From assembly GCF_000826145.2 (NCBI RefSeq), contig NZ_LN651335.1, positions 1 to 64,000 on the forward strand: 64,000 nucleotides of DNA. The letters run 5' to 3'. The notes beneath the pieces were generated by a model. The model did no database searches, had not been told where the DNA came from, and saw only the letters and a program-made list of their open reading frames with translations. The number at the start of each line of letters is the position of its first letter. The first letter of the stretch is position 1. The translations under genes and the position numbers were made by a program. This document shows positions 1-12,529 of the stretch, piece after piece. The stretch is from Sporosarcina koreensis (GTDB lineage: Bacteria > Bacillota > Bacilli > Bacillales_A > Planococcaceae).

Positions 1-150
1 ATTCTTGCTGGCATCATTTAAGATGTCTATCAGATCTGTTGATCTGGTTTTGTCTGTTCCGCCGACGGGGTCGGCTTCCCAAACGTTGATTCGTTGACAT
101 TTTGCTGTTCAGTTTTCAAGGTTCATGCTGTCGCTTTGTTGTTTCAGCAA
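1..150 (-). other. rRNA operon leader; 16S gene lies beyond the left edge
   Basis: On the minus strand this reads as the 5' leader of a Bacillales rRNA operon. It contains the block CTTGAAAACTGAACAGCAA (about 102-121), of the kind found in rrn leaders of this order, followed by a short GC hairpin (GCCGACCCCGTCGGC, about 61-75). It lies downstream of two tandem sigma-A-type promoters and next to the gyrA end of the origin cluster, where many Bacillales carry an rrn operon. No mature 16S sequence is visible, so the rRNA itself is inferred. Confidence 0.7.
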
Positions 151-157
151 CTCTTAT

Positions 158-186
158 AATATATCACCCTGTATTCATGAAGTCAA
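158..186 (-). promoter_or_regulatory. rrn promoter P2 (proximal)
   Basis: On the minus strand there is a -35 of TTGACT (181-186), a 17-bp spacer and a -10 of TATATT (158-163). An A-rich stretch sits upstream like an UP element. It drives the rRNA leader to its left. Confidence 0.75.
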
Positions 187-257
187 CAACTTTTTTCAAA
201 GTTATTTCAGTTGACTCATCGGGATGTTTTTTTCGTCCTGTAAGAGCAACGTGTTCT

Positions 258-286
258 ATCTTACCATGCCTCTTTCATGGCTGCAA
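258..286 (-). promoter_or_regulatory. rrn promoter P1 (distal)
   Basis: A second minus-strand promoter has -35 TTGCAG (281-286), a 17-bp spacer and -10 TAAGAT (258-263), about 100 bp upstream of P2. Tandem promoters are usual for rrn operons. Confidence 0.55.
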
Positions 287-331
287 GCTTTTTTAGCAAA
301 ATAGTTTATATAGGTTTCCTGCTCCCCTGCC

Positions 332-386
332 ACTCTATTGAAAGAGCGTCCTCCAGGCCAACCGGAAGACGCTCTTTCAATAGAGT
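332..386. repeat. perfect 19-bp inverted repeat after the HD-GYP gene
   Basis: The arm ACTCTATTGAAAGAGCGTC (332-350) is matched exactly by its reverse complement at 368-386 around a 17-nt loop. It begins 10 bp after the stop codon of the minus-strand HD-GYP gene and probably ends that transcript. No U-tract follows on either strand, so it is not a standard intrinsic terminator. Confidence 0.7.
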
Positions 387-396
387 ATTCACAGAA

Positions 397-1509
397 TCAA
401 CCGATGACTTTCTCGATGGAGACCGCACGGTGTGCTGTCAAATCCACTTCTTCCCCAGTGTTTTTCACTTTCACGACAGGCCGGAATGGGAATGCCGGGT
501 TGCCGATTACAACACTTCCGGAATCTCCATTGGTCAGGATCACCTGATCGCCCGCAACCGGCATGCCGATCATATCATAGAGGGCGTCCACCACAGCCGG
601 GTCGAACTTTCCGAAGTCCTCTTCCTTCAGCATCTCTGCAACTCTGTATGGCGACTCTTTGGAACGGTATACCCGCTCACACGTCATCGCATGGAAAACA
701 TCTGCGACCGCGATCACCTGTGCATACTGGGAGATTTTCTCTCCCTGGTCCCCTCTCGGATAGCCGCTTCCGTCCAGCCGTTCATGGTGCTGCAGGACAG
801 CCAGTTTCATCTCCTGGCGAAGCAGCGGGGAATCCTGCATCATCTGATAGCTCAGTATCGGGTGCTTCTTCACTTCTGAGAATTCGGATTTAGTCAGAAA
901 TGCCGCTTTCTCGAGCAGCTGAGATGGCACCTTAGCCATCCCGCAGTCCGCCAGTGTGCCGGCCAGGCCGAGTTGCAGGGTGATGCCTTTCGGGTACTCA
1001 AGCTCGCTGGCCAGTGCAGCCGTCAGCATACCGACAGATACGGCATGATGGTACATATATTCTTTTCTATTGGAATACTCGTTCAGTATAACAAGAAGTT
1101 TACGATGTTCCATATAGGTTTCAAGAAGCGGCATGATGAGCAGACGGACTTTCGCAATATCCAGCTTCATGCCCGAACGCCAAGACGTGAATTCGCGTTT
1201 GTATTCGTTGACCGCCTTGTTATACATTGTATGCAGGTCCTTCGTCCGGCTGACTTTGTTTTCAAGCAGCTGATCCAGATCGGTTTCGATGGTTCCTGCG
1301 GGGCTGCCAGCAGTCTGTTCCGGCTGCACCCGGTTCACGATACGCTCTTCGACCTTGACCCGTTTGATGGCAAACAGGTGCAGGATCTCCAGGTGCTCCA
1401 TGTCGAGTGTTGTTCCTTTTCTTACTATCGGATGAGCTGTATTGGCAAAGACATCTTCAGCGAGTATAGCTCCCGGACGGAGGTCGCCCAGGTTTCTGTA
1501 TGTTTCCAT
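397..1509 (-). CDS. HD-GYP-like protein with a degenerate metal site
   Basis: A 370-residue protein of the HD-GYP family, whose active members hydrolyse cyclic di-GMP in the cytoplasm. The C-terminal half has the family layout: an HH pair near residue 154, then the HHERLDGSGYP block that gives the family its name. Where active enzymes have HDxGK, this protein reads LADCGMAKVP, so the metal-binding histidine is replaced by alanine. Catalysis by the usual mechanism therefore looks unlikely, and a sensing or scaffold role is possible (inference). The N-terminal 120 residues have no motif I recognise. It follows gyrA after a terminator. A GGTGA Shine-Dalgarno sits 6 nt before the ATG. Confidence 0.85.
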   Translation of the reverse strand: METYRNLGDLRPGAILAEDVFANTAHPIVRKGTTLDMEHLEILHLFAIKRVKVEERIVNRVQPEQTAGSPAGTIETDLDQLLENKVSRTKDLHTMYNKAVNEYKREFTSWRSGMKLDIAKVRLLIMPLLETYMEHRKLLVILNEYSNRKEYMYHHAVSVGMLTAALASELEYPKGITLQLGLAGTLADCGMAKVPSQLLEKAAFLTKSEFSEVKKHPILSYQMMQDSPLLRQEMKLAVLQHHERLDGSGYPRGDQGEKISQYAQVIAVADVFHAMTCERVYRSKESPYRVAEMLKEEDFGKFDPAVVDALYDMIGMPVAGDQVILTNGDSGSVVIGNPAFPFRPVVKVKNTGEEVDLTAHRAVSIEKVIG

Positions 1510-1590
1510 TGCTGTTCACCGCAGTTCCTTTCCTGAAGCTTGTTCTCTTACTATGTTCCTATATCCCTATCATACAGTACTATCGGCAGT

Positions 1591-1624
1591 AAAAAAATAC
1601 CGGCTTGGAAATTTCCCAAGCCGG
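1591..1624 (-). terminator. gyrA terminator
   Basis: On the minus strand a 9-bp stem CCGGCTTGG/CCAAGCCGG (1600-1624) is followed by a run of Ts (complement of 1591-1597). It lies just after the gyrA stop. Confidence 0.85.
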
Positions 1625-1632
1625 CTGTTGTA

Positions 1633-4194
1633 TCAGATATCTTCACCCTCCGCCTCGTCCGGTGCTTCCGCCAGACTGTCTTCGGACTTCAGATGATTTT
1701 CAATTTCCTCGAGGACCGGCTGTTCACTTTCGCTCAGCGCTTCGTCGTCCTCCAACTCTTCCAGTTCCTCTTTTTCCACTTTCGCCACGGTTGCAACGGA
1801 TTCATCCTCGCCGAGACGGATGAGCCGGACGCCTTGTGTGCTCCGTCCGATGATCGAGATGTCATGGACATCCATCCGGATCAGAATACCATGCAGTGTG
1901 ATCAGCATCAGGTCTTCGGTGCCGTTCACAGCTTTCATGGCGATCATCTTCCCGTTCCGTTCGGTGACGTGCAGCGTCTTCAGTCCGAAGCCGCCGCGGG
2001 ACTGCAGGCGATATTCGGAGACCGGTGTCCGTTTCCCGAACCCTTTTTCGGTGACGACAAGTATTTCGCCGTCTTCCCGCACGATGTCCATACCGATGAC
2101 ATAGTCTCCGGTGCGGAGGCCGATCCCTTTGACGCCGCTTGCCGTCCGGCTGAGCGGACGGATGGTGTCCTCTTTGAACTGGATCATCATCCCGTCGTGC
2201 GTTGCAATAGCGATCGTTTCGCTGCCATCCGTCAGTTTGACATTGATCAGTTCATCCTCTTCGCGCAGACGAAGAGCGATCAGTCCGTTTGAGCGGATGT
2301 TGGCGAATGCTGCGACAGACGTCCGTTTCACGAGACCTTCACGCGTTGTAAAGAAGAGATATTGGGTCTCGTCGAATTTACGGACAGGTATCATGGTTGT
2401 GATTTTCTCATCCTTTTCGACATCCAGCAGGTTTACGATCGGCAGGCCTTTCGCTGTTCTGCTGAATTCCGGCACTTCATAGCCTTTTTTACGGAATACG
2501 CGCCCTTTGCTCGTAAAGAACAGGATCGTATCGTGTGTCGACGTATTCAGCAAGTGCTCGACGAAGTCATCGTCGTTCGTCCCCATCCCCTGGATTCCCC
2601 GGCCGCCGCGACGCTGGCTGCGGTATGTACTGGCAGGCAGGCGTTTGACGTAGCCGTGATGCGTCAGGGTAAGGACGGAATTCTCCTCCGGAATGAGGTC
2701 TTCATCTTCAAGCATGTCCGTTCCGCCGACCGTGATATCGGTTCTGCGGTTGTCCGCAAAACGCTGTTTCACTTCAAGAAGTTCTTCCTTGATGATTTCA
2801 ATCAGTTTATGTTCATCCGCGAGAATGGCACGCAGCTCATTGATGAGCGCGACCAGCTGCTGGTATTCTTCTTCGATCTTGTCACGTTCCAGTCCGGTCA
2901 GCCGCTGGAGACGCATGTCCAGGATCGCCTGGGCCTGCCGGTCGGACAGGTCGAAGCGCTCCATCAGGCCGGTCTTCGCTTCGTCGGTCGTCTTCGACGC
3001 GCGGATCAGCGCAATGATTTCATCGATGTGATCGAGGGCGATCCTCAGACCTTCGAGGATATGGGCCCGGTCCTCCGCTTTTTTGAGATCATACTGCGTC
3101 CGGCGGCGGATGACCACTTTCTGATGCTCCAGGTAATGGAACAGGATCTCCTTCAGCGACAGGACTTTCGGCTGCCCCTCCACAAGGGCGAGCATGTTGA
3201 TGCCGAAGCTGGACTGGAGGGCCGTCTGCTTATACAGATTGTTCAGCACGACGTTCGCATTTGCGTCGCGGCGGACTTCGATGACGATTCGCATGCCTGT
3301 CCGGTCGGATTCATCCGCCAGATGGGTGATGCCGTCGATTTTCTTCTCCCGCACGAGTTCTGCGATCTTTTCGATCAGACGCGCTTTGTTCACCTGATAC
3401 GGCAGTTCATGGACAAGGATCGTCTCCTTGCCGCTTGCTGCCTGTTCGATTTCGACTTTCCCCCGCACGAGCAGCGATCCCCGGCCTGTCTCATAAGCTC
3501 GGCGGATACCGCTTCGTCCGAGGATGATCCCGCCTGTCGGGAAGTCGGGACCCGGGATGATTTCCATCAATTCCTCGGTCGTGACGGCGGGATTGTCGGC
3601 AAGTGCGAGCACCCCGTCAATCGTCTCCCCGAGATGGTGCGGCGGGATGTTCGTCGCCATACCGACCGCGATTCCGGATGTCCCGTTGACGAGCAGGTTC
3701 GGGAACCGGCTCGGCAGGACAATCGGTTCTTTTTCCTGTCCGTCATAGTTATCCTGGTAATCGATCGTATCTTTGTTGATATCCCGCAGCAGTTCCATCG
3801 CAATCTTGGACATACGGGATTCCGTGTAACGCATCGCAGCGGCAGAGTCGCCGTCGACGGAACCGAAGTTGCCATGGCCGTCCACGAGCATATACCGGTA
3901 GTTGAAGTCCTGCGCCATCCGGACCATCGTATCGTAGACCGCACTGTCTCCGTGCGGGTGGTACTTACCGATGACGTCCCCGACGATACGCGCCGACTTC
4001 TTATGCGGTTTGTCCGCTGTATTCCCGAGGTCCTGCATCGCATACAAAATACGGCGGTGGACCGGTTTCAATCCGTCCCGCACGTCAGGCAGCGCCCGGG
4101 AGACGATGACACTCATCGCATAATCTAGGAATGACGTCTCCATCTCTTTGCTGATATTGATTTCCTGCACACCGCGGTTTGGCAGATCTGCCAT
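1633..4194 (-). CDS. gyrA: DNA gyrase subunit A
   Basis: The 853-residue breakage-reunion subunit of DNA gyrase. With GyrB it forms the A2B2 enzyme that introduces negative supercoils. The catalytic tyrosine is Y123 in [10 protein letters not shown]. The quinolone-resistance region reads HGDSAVYD with S84 and D88, the residues of susceptible enzymes. The GyrA box QRRGGRG lies in the C-terminal DNA-wrapping domain, and the tail is acidic. The ATG is preceded by AAAGGGG at good spacing. It follows gyrB by 83 bp and is probably co-transcribed with it. Confidence 0.98.
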   Translation of the reverse strand: MADLPNRGVQEINISKEMETSFLDYAMSVIVSRALPDVRDGLKPVHRRILYAMQDLGNTADKPHKKSARIVGDVIGKYHPHGDSAVYDTMVRMAQDFNYRYMLVDGHGNFGSVDGDSAAAMRYTESRMSKIAMELLRDINKDTIDYQDNYDGQEKEPIVLPSRFPNLLVNGTSGIAVGMATNIPPHHLGETIDGVLALADNPAVTTEELMEIIPGPDFPTGGIILGRSGIRRAYETGRGSLLVRGKVEIEQAASGKETILVHELPYQVNKARLIEKIAELVREKKIDGITHLADESDRTGMRIVIEVRRDANANVVLNNLYKQTALQSSFGINMLALVEGQPKVLSLKEILFHYLEHQKVVIRRRTQYDLKKAEDRAHILEGLRIALDHIDEIIALIRASKTTDEAKTGLMERFDLSDRQAQAILDMRLQRLTGLERDKIEEEYQQLVALINELRAILADEHKLIEIIKEELLEVKQRFADNRRTDITVGGTDMLEDEDLIPEENSVLTLTHHGYVKRLPASTYRSQRRGGRGIQGMGTNDDDFVEHLLNTSTHDTILFFTSKGRVFRKKGYEVPEFSRTAKGLPIVNLLDVEKDEKITTMIPVRKFDETQYLFFTTREGLVKRTSVAAFANIRSNGLIALRLREEDELINVKLTDGSETIAIATHDGMMIQFKEDTIRPLSRTASGVKGIGLRTGDYVIGMDIVREDGEILVVTEKGFGKRTPVSEYRLQSRGGFGLKTLHVTERNGKMIAMKAVNGTEDLMLITLHGILIRMDVHDISIIGRSTQGVRLIRLGEDESVATVAKVEKEELEELEDDEALSESEQPVLEEIENHLKSEDSLAEAPDEAEGEDI

Positions 4195-4277
4195 GTTGTC
4201 ATACCCCTTTCAACCTGTTCCTCTTTTTGCTGATTGTAAAAGAAACGGCTATCCATAACCGTCCGGATGCCAGATGA

Positions 4278-7394
<3,117 letters not shown>

Positions 7395-7405
<11 letters not shown>

Positions 7406-7634
7406 CTCGGGTTCCATCTGGCGCAGCGAACAGTTTGAACTTGCCTGCCCCCGGCACCATGACAACATCCCCGCCGTACAGTTTCCGTCCTCTGCGCTGC
7501 TCGCCTTCGCCGTTGACGTAGACAACGTTTTCACTCAAAAACCATTTGGCCATCCCGCCGGAACTGATCACATTGACCATTTTCAGCAGCTGGCCGAGCG
7601 TAATGTATTCTGTGTCGAAGTGTAAGTCTTCCAT
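7395..7634 (-). CDS. yaaA: small S4-domain RNA-binding protein YaaA
   Basis: A 79-residue S4-like protein of the YaaA/RlbA family found between dnaN and recF in most Bacillales. In B. subtilis the homologue is linked to 50S subunit maturation. The S4 fold is seen in [17 protein letters not shown] and the basic [17 protein letters not shown]. An in-frame GTG lies six codons upstream without a ribosome site. The ATG at 7634 has AAGGA ten bases before it. Its end overlaps the recF start. Confidence 0.92.
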
Positions 7635-7697
7635 CTGCACGCCATCCTTCACAATGTTAGTTGATATCTCTATTTTACCGGACTTCCGGCTATAAGT

Positions 7698-7729
7698 AAA
7701 AAGGATAGCCGCATTACGGCCATCCTTTT
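7698..7729 (-). terminator. hairpin between dnaN and yaaA
   Basis: The minus strand reads AAAAGGAT-GGCCG-loop-CGGC-ATCCTTTT followed by a T. It starts 5 bp after the dnaN stop. It may only attenuate, because yaaA and recF follow in the same direction. Confidence 0.6.
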
Positions 7730-7733
7730 CGTC

Positions 7734-8870
7734 TTAATATGTCCGCACTGGCAGAATGAGCTGCAGGATTGAGTCATCATCCGTCGCCTTGAGGATGAAC
7801 GGACGCATCGTGCCTGTGAAATGGACTTCAATATTCTGTCCGTCGATCGCTTTCAGGGCATCCATCATATACTTCGCACTGAATGAAATCTTCAGCTCTT
7901 CCCCTGTCACTTCCTGTGCTTCGATCAGTTCCTCGACTTTCCCGATTTCCGGGGAGTTTGAAGAAACTTCAAGCGTATTGCCGCCCTCTGCAGCAAAACG
8001 GACGATATTGTTCCGGTCTTCCCTTGCGAGCAGGGAAGCACGGTCGATCGCCTGCAGCAGATGCTTGCCGTTGACGGTCACCGATGTTTTGTACTCTGAC
8101 GGGATCAGACGGGAAGTGTCCGGGTAATTGCCTTCGAGCAGACGTGAGTAGAACAGGACATTGCGTGTTTTGAACAGCACCTGCTGATCCGCGAAGATGA
8201 TTTCTGCGGGATCCTGGGAATCTGGCAGGATCTTGTTCAGTTCCTGGAGACTCTTGCCCGGGATGACGATACTGAACGGCTCATCAGGTGTCGTTTCGGG
8301 TGTGATGGTTCGGCTCGCCAAACGATGGCTGTCAGTCGCCACACAGACGAGACGGCCGTCTTTCAGCTCCCAATGGACCCCTGTCAGGATCGGGCGTGTT
8401 TCATGCTGCGAGACCGCGAACACGGTTTCCCGGATGATCGATTTGATGAGATCCGACGGCAGTGACATACGGTGTTCATCCGACACATCAGGCAGGATCG
8501 GATATTCATAAGGATCCGATCCGATCAGATGGAACTCCGATTTGCCGGAACGGATGTGTGTGTGCATCCCGTCTGTCACTTCGATCATGACGTCATTGGT
8601 CGGCAGCTTCCGGATGATTTCACTGAAGAACTTCGCCTGGAGGACGATCATGCCGCTTTCGATCACCTGGATGATCTGTTCGCCGTCCTGTTCGACAGGG
8701 ATCGATGTGCAGATCGTAATGTCGGAATCACTTCCTGTCATCGTAAGTCCTTTGTCATTCACTTCGATTTTGATACCGGTCAGGATCGGGATCGTCACCT
8801 TCTGGCTGATCGCCTTCATAACATCGCTGAGCCCTTCGAGCAGTTTGTCTCTCATGATCTCGAATTTCAT
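7734..8870 (-). CDS. dnaN: DNA polymerase III sliding clamp (beta)
   Basis: The 378-residue processivity clamp, a ring-shaped homodimer that encircles DNA and holds the replicative polymerase. It opens MKFEIMRDKLLEGLSDVMKA and ends LILPVRTY, the usual clamp C-terminus of the P-V/M-R kind. The frame extends 38 codons upstream, into the origin DNA. The ATG at 8870 has GAGGGG eight bases upstream and gives the normal family length. The 177-bp gap to dnaA holds the unwinding element of oriC. Confidence 0.97.
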   Translation of the reverse strand: MKFEIMRDKLLEGLSDVMKAISQKVTIPILTGIKIEVNDKGLTMTGSDSDITICTSIPVEQDGEQIIQVIESGMIVLQAKFFSEIIRKLPTNDVMIEVTDGMHTHIRSGKSEFHLIGSDPYEYPILPDVSDEHRMSLPSDLIKSIIRETVFAVSQHETRPILTGVHWELKDGRLVCVATDSHRLASRTITPETTPDEPFSIVIPGKSLQELNKILPDSQDPAEIIFADQQVLFKTRNVLFYSRLLEGNYPDTSRLIPSEYKTSVTVNGKHLLQAIDRASLLAREDRNNIVRFAAEGGNTLEVSSNSPEIGKVEELIEAQEVTGEELKISFSAKYMMDALKAIDGQNIEVHFTGTMRPFILKATDDDSILQLILPVRTY

Positions 8871-8883
8871 AGATACCCCTCGC

Positions 8884-9035
8884 TTATATAGAGAATTAAT
8901 TGTTTTAAAGATAGTAGTAATAGTAGTAGGGCCTGTGCACATGTGGATAAGCAGGCTGAATGGAATCAGAGCAAGGTTTCCCACATGTGTATAAGCTGTG
9001 ATTGGACTTGCACGGGTTATCCCCGATTATCCACA
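8884..9035. other. oriC unwinding region between dnaA and dnaN, with DnaA-trios
   Basis: The interval contains DnaA boxes on both strands: TGTGGATAA at 8942-8950, TGTGTATAA at 8986-8994 and TTATCCACA at 9027-9035. Left of the first box comes a GC-rich step (GGCC, about 8929-8932), then six tandem triplets TAG TAG TAA TAG TAG TAG (8912-8929), then an AT-rich stretch (8884-8910). This matches the basal unwinding layout established in B. subtilis: box, GC-rich spacer, DnaA-trios, AT-rich DNA. Opening of the duplex is inferred to begin here. Confidence 0.85.
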
Positions 9036-9047
9036 GGGCTAAGACTG

Positions 9048-10397
9048 TCAGCTTCTGCCGAGTGCAGCCCGGATATCTTCGATGTCCTGCTGGAGTGACT
9101 TGTCGTCTTTCATCATCTTCGAAATCTTTTCGTGCGCATGGATGACCGTCGAATGGTCGCGTCCGCCGAATTCCGAACCGATTTTCGGCAGGGAAGCGTC
9201 TGTCAGCTCCCGTGACAGATACATGGCGACCTGGCGGGGAAATGCAATCGCACGTGTCCGTTTCTTTGCCGAGAAGTCTTCCAGCCGGACATTGAAATGC
9301 TCGCCGACGGTCTTCTGGATATCGACGATGGTGACCGTGCGCGGTCGCGCGTTCGGAATGATATCCTTCAGCGCTTCGGCAGCAAGATCCGGTGTGATGT
9401 CCATATTGACGAGTGACGAATACGCGACGACACGGATCAGGGCCCCTTCCAGTTCACGGATGTTGGTGTAGATCTGATTGGCAATGTATAGCATCACCTC
9501 ATTCGGGATATCAATAAGACCATCCGCTTTCGCCTTCTTACGCAGGATCGCAATCCTTGTTTCGAGATCAGGCGGAGCGATATCCGTGATGAGGCCCCAT
9601 TCGAAACGGGAACGCAGCCGGTCTTCGAGCGTTGGGATTTCTTTCGGCGGCCGGTCACTCGAGATGACGATCTGCTTCGATTCCTCGTGCAGCGTATTGA
9701 ACGTATGGAAGAATTCCTCCTGTGTCTGTTCTTTTCCGGCGAGAAACTGAATATCATCTATGAGCAGTACATCCACGTTCCGGTACTGGTCGCGGAACTC
9801 ACCCGCCTTGTTGTCGCGGATCGAGTTGATGAATTCATTGGTGAATTTTTCGCTCGACAAATAGACCACTTTCAGTGAGGGATTCTGCTCCAGCACATAA
9901 TGGCCGATCGCATGCATCAGGTGGGTCTTACCCAGTCCGACCCCTCCGTAGATGAAGAGCGGATTATATGATTTCGCCGGCGCTTCTGCTACCGCAAGTG
10001 ACGCGGCATGGGCGAACCGGTTGCCGGATCCGATGACGAATGTCTCAAATGTATATTTCGGATTCAGCATGGCAGCTGTCGTGGCAACGGGTGATTTCTC
10101 CGCCTTCTTGACGACGGGTTTCGGCACCGCGAAGTCCTTCTCTGCCATATCTTCAGGCACGACAAATTGAATGAGCCGGTCTTCCCCTGTCAGCTCAGAC
10201 AAAATACCTGTCAGTAAGTGTACGTAATGGCTCTCCAGCCATTCTTTCGAAAACGAATTCGGGACAGCGATCGTGACGTTTTCCGTCCCGTACGATAAAA
10301 GCTTTGTCGATTTCAGCCACGTTTCGAAACTGGGCCGGGATATTTTTTCTTCCACTTTCGACAGTACTTCCTGCCAAAGGTTTTCTAAATGCTCCAC
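9048..10397 (-). CDS. dnaA: chromosomal replication initiator DnaA
   Basis: A 449-residue AAA+ initiator that binds DnaA boxes at oriC, melts the origin and loads the helicase. Domain I is [19 protein letters not shown]. Walker A is [15 protein letters not shown] and Walker B is [13 protein letters not shown]. The C-terminal domain IV carries the signature [15 protein letters not shown] that contacts the box. The start codon is GTG, with AAAGGAGG seven bases upstream. It lies between the two box-rich halves of the origin, as in B. subtilis, and is probably autoregulated through the boxes at 10440-10758. Confidence 0.98.
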   Translation of the reverse strand: MEHLENLWQEVLSKVEEKISRPSFETWLKSTKLLSYGTENVTIAVPNSFSKEWLESHYVHLLTGILSELTGEDRLIQFVVPEDMAEKDFAVPKPVVKKAEKSPVATTAAMLNPKYTFETFVIGSGNRFAHAASLAVAEAPAKSYNPLFIYGGVGLGKTHLMHAIGHYVLEQNPSLKVVYLSSEKFTNEFINSIRDNKAGEFRDQYRNVDVLLIDDIQFLAGKEQTQEEFFHTFNTLHEESKQIVISSDRPPKEIPTLEDRLRSRFEWGLITDIAPPDLETRIAILRKKAKADGLIDIPNEVMLYIANQIYTNIRELEGALIRVVAYSSLVNMDITPDLAAEALKDIIPNARPRTVTIVDIQKTVGEHFNVRLEDFSAKKRTRAIAFPRQVAMYLSRELTDASLPKIGSEFGGRDHSTVIHAHEKISKMMKDDKSLQQDIEDIRAALGRS

Positions 10398-10439
10398 TAG
10401 TGAACCTCCTTTACGCCGAACTAAACCCGGAAGTATGTA

Positions 10440-10758
10440 TTATACACAGATTCCACGCTTGTGGGTAACTATTATCCAAAAGATGTTGAAAAAATTATCC
10501 ACAACTTATTAACAATTGTGGATAATAGATGTTGTATGAAATTATATGCACAGCAAAATCCTTCTCATTGTATCAGGTAATCGCTTTATCCGCAAGGGAT
10601 GGGTTCACTTATGCACACGGCCCGCAGATGTGGATAGAAACGTTATCCACAAGACGGGGTATGTGAAAAAGCTGTCGACAAATGCCGGTTTTTTGAAAAA
10701 CTCAAACATGGGGGGATTCACAGCGGCAACTGCCGGCTTCCGGATGAACTGTGGATAA
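10440..10758. other. oriC DnaA-box cluster upstream of dnaA
   Basis: This interval has six exact TTATNCACA boxes: 10440-10448 (+), 10495-10503 (+), 10517-10525 (-), 10609-10617 (+), 10643-10651 (+) and 10750-10758 (-). At least four one-mismatch boxes lie between them (10460-10468, 10472-10480, 10586-10594, 10629-10637). Its position between dnaA and rpmH matches the upstream half of the bipartite Bacillus origin. Confidence 0.92.
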
Positions 10759-10830
10759 CCTTTTTGCGAGGAAAACGGGTCTGGCGCATGACCCGATCGG
10801 GCGGCAGGAAAAGCCTTGCTGAAAAACAGA

Positions 10831-10859
10831 TTGACATTCAGACAATGGACAGCTATACT
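10831..10859 (+). promoter_or_regulatory. rpmH promoter
   Basis: TTGACA (10831-10836), a 17-bp spacer and TATACT (10854-10859): a near-consensus sigma-A promoter 60 bp before the rpmH start. Confidence 0.85.
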
Positions 10860-10918
10860 TGTCAAGACTGTTATATGCAAAAGCAACTGAGTCAGTAAAG
10901 CAGGAGGTGTCTTCTACT

Positions 10919-11053
10919 ATGAAACGTACGTACCAACCAAATACACGTAAACGCAGCAAAGTCCACGGCTTCCGTGCACGGATGAGCTCGAAAAACGGAC
11001 GCAGAGTCCTCGCAGCCCGCCGCAGAAAAGGAAGAAAAGTTCTTTCAGCGTAA
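10919..11053 (+). CDS. rpmH: 50S ribosomal protein L34
   Basis: The 44-residue, strongly basic L34 of the large ribosomal subunit. It begins [20 protein letters not shown] and ends [10 protein letters not shown], both typical. The frame is open further upstream, but the ATG at 10919 has AGGAGGTG at good spacing and gives the standard length. It is the first gene of the right arm and has its own promoter and terminator. It is separated from rnpA by an unusually long spacer holding a repeat element. Confidence 0.98.
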   Translation: MKRTYQPNTRKRSKVHGFRARMSSKNGRRVLAARRRKGRKVLSA

Positions 11054-11054
11054 G

Positions 11055-11081
11055 CCACTGAACATTCAGTGGTTTTTTTTT
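11055..11081 (+). terminator. rpmH terminator
   Basis: CCACTGA-ACAT-TCAGTGG followed by nine Ts, immediately after the rpmH stop. Confidence 0.9.
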
Positions 11082-11141
11082 ATGTCTGCGATCGATTATT
11101 GTAAAACCAATCTATAAAATTACCGCAGGATTCCTACTGCA

Positions 11142-11265
11142 GTTGATCGGAGTGCAGGGAGCCGACTCCTGGGGATTCGCGAAGATCGAAGACCCCGCAG
11201 CTGCGCAGCAGCGAGGAGGCTGAGATCGAGCCCCCGGAAAGCGTGCTCCTGGAACGGAGATCAAC
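11142..11265. repeat. palindromic GC-rich repeat element, copy A
   Basis: A 124-bp element bounded by GTTGATC (11142-11148) and its reverse complement GATCAAC (11259-11265). Inside are blocks shared with copy B at 24080-24249: GCCGACTCCTGG, GAGGAGGCT, GCCCCCGGAAA (GCCCCCGAAA in B) and ACGGARATCA. No plausible protein is encoded. It fills the gap between the rpmH terminator and rnpA. Similar GC-rich dispersed sequences occur in other Bacillales genomes as far as I recall; I cannot name the family. Confidence 0.7.
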
Positions 11266-11322
11266 GGTTTTCAAGGATTACCCATGCAAAATCAAACCAC
11301 GTGATGAAGCAGGTGCTTGTTA

Positions 11323-11667
11323 ATGAAGAAAGAACAGCGGATCAAGAAGAATGAAGAGTTCCAGAAGGTGTTCAAACAGGGGAAGTCGTTTGCGAACCGG
11401 CAGTTTGTCGTCTACGTGCTGCCGCAGCCGGATCGCACGGAGTTCCGGATCGGCCTGTCCGTCAGCAAGAAACTTGGAAATGCGGTGACACGCAACCGCA
11501 TCAAGCGGTACATCCGGCAGACGTTCCTCGAACTGAAGGACGAACTGCGGCAGGACCGTGATTATGTCGTCATCGCAAGACATCCGGCTGTCGATTTCGA
11601 CTTCCACGAAACGAAAAAGAGTCTGCAGCATGTGCTGAGGATTGCCCGTGTTCTGAAGAAGAAGTAG
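11323..11667 (+). CDS. rnpA: ribonuclease P protein component
   Basis: The 114-residue basic protein subunit of RNase P, which assists the catalytic RNA in removing 5' leaders from tRNA precursors. The conserved RNR block is seen in [21 protein letters not shown] lies two codons upstream, but the ATG at 11323 has AGGTG seven bases before it. It precedes yidC and jag, the usual Bacillales order. No clear promoter was found in the repeat-filled spacer in front of it. Confidence 0.96.
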   Translation: MKKEQRIKKNEEFQKVFKQGKSFANRQFVVYVLPQPDRTEFRIGLSVSKKLGNAVTRNRIKRYIRQTFLELKDELRQDRDYVVIARHPAVDFDFHETKKSLQHVLRIARVLKKK

Positions 11668-11740
11668 AACAGGAAGATTCATCCGTGATACACTGTCACT
11701 AATCTGACTGAAAATTGTATAGAGATATGGGGGAACCAGA

Positions 11741-12529
11741 GTGAAGAAAAAAGCAGGACTGCTCGTCATGCTGACGGTGATGTCCGTCTTACTGGCCGGC
11801 TGCGGAGATTTCAAGGAACCGATATCCGCGTCGAGTGAAGGATTTTGGAGTAAGTATATCGTCTGGCCGCTCGTCTCATTGATCGAGACATTCAAGGAGC
11901 TGCTCGGTACATACGGTCTCGGGATCATCGCCGTCACCGTCATCATCCGCTTGATTTTACTGCCGCTCACATTGAAGCAGACGCAAAGTTCGAAACAGAT
12001 GCAGGAAATCCAGCCCAAACTGAATGCGCTGAAAGAGAAATACAAGTCGAAAGATGCCGTCACCCAGCAGAAGTACCGCGAAGAAATGCAGGCGGTCATG
12101 ACGGAAAACAAAGTGAATCCGGTGGCAGGCTGCCTGCCCGTCCTCGTGCAGATGCCGATCCTGATCGGCTTCTACCATGCGATCAATCGGATGAATGCGA
12201 CACCGGAGATCCCGCTCGGCAAGTTTCTCGTATTCGACTTGGCGGCACCAAGCATCACGCTCGCAGTCATTGCCGGTCTTATGCAGTTCGTTGTACTGCG
12301 CACCGGTCCCGCAATGGACAACCCGCAGATGAAAGTCATGATGTACATCATGCCTGTGTTCATCATGGTCTTCGGATCGTTCCTGCCGGCTGCGCTAGCG
12401 CTTTACTGGGTAGTGGGAAATATCTTCTCGATCGTTCAGAACTTCTTCATCTATAAGCCATTCAAGAAGAAGGAAGTCGTCATTGAACAGCCGAAAGCAA
12501 AAGGCAAAGGGGGAACGAAGCGGAAATGA
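11741..12529 (+). CDS. yidC: membrane insertase YidC (SpoIIIJ type)
   Basis: A 262-residue insertase that inserts and folds membrane proteins with or without Sec. The N-terminus is a lipoprotein signal with lipobox LLAGC. About five membrane segments follow, with the conserved YGLGIIAVTVIIRLILLPL helix and a basic cytoplasmic hairpin (KLNALKEKYKSKD). The tail is lysine-rich (KAKGKGGTKRK) and could contact ribosomes. The start is GTG with GGGGGAA upstream. The stop overlaps the jag ATG in an ATGA, so the two are coupled. Confidence 0.96.
   Translation: MKKKAGLLVMLTVMSVLLAGCGDFKEPISASSEGFWSKYIVWPLVSLIETFKELLGTYGLGIIAVTVIIRLILLPLTLKQTQSSKQMQEIQPKLNALKEKYKSKDAVTQQKYREEMQAVMTENKVNPVAGCLPVLVQMPILIGFYHAINRMNATPEIPLGKFLVFDLAAPSITLAVIAGLMQFVVLRTGPAMDNPQMKVMMYIMPVFIMVFGSFLPAALALYWVVGNIFSIVQNFFIYKPFKKKEVVIEQPKAKGKGGTKRK

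Noticed and set aside
102-296. Short plus-strand frames over the rRNA promoters
   Set aside because: The region is explained by tandem rrn promoters and the leader; no ribosome site precedes these frames.
2362-4128. 588-codon plus-strand open frame opposite gyrA
   Set aside because: It is the antisense shadow of gyrA. It has no ribosome site and its protein has no family-like sequence, while gyrA is unmistakable.
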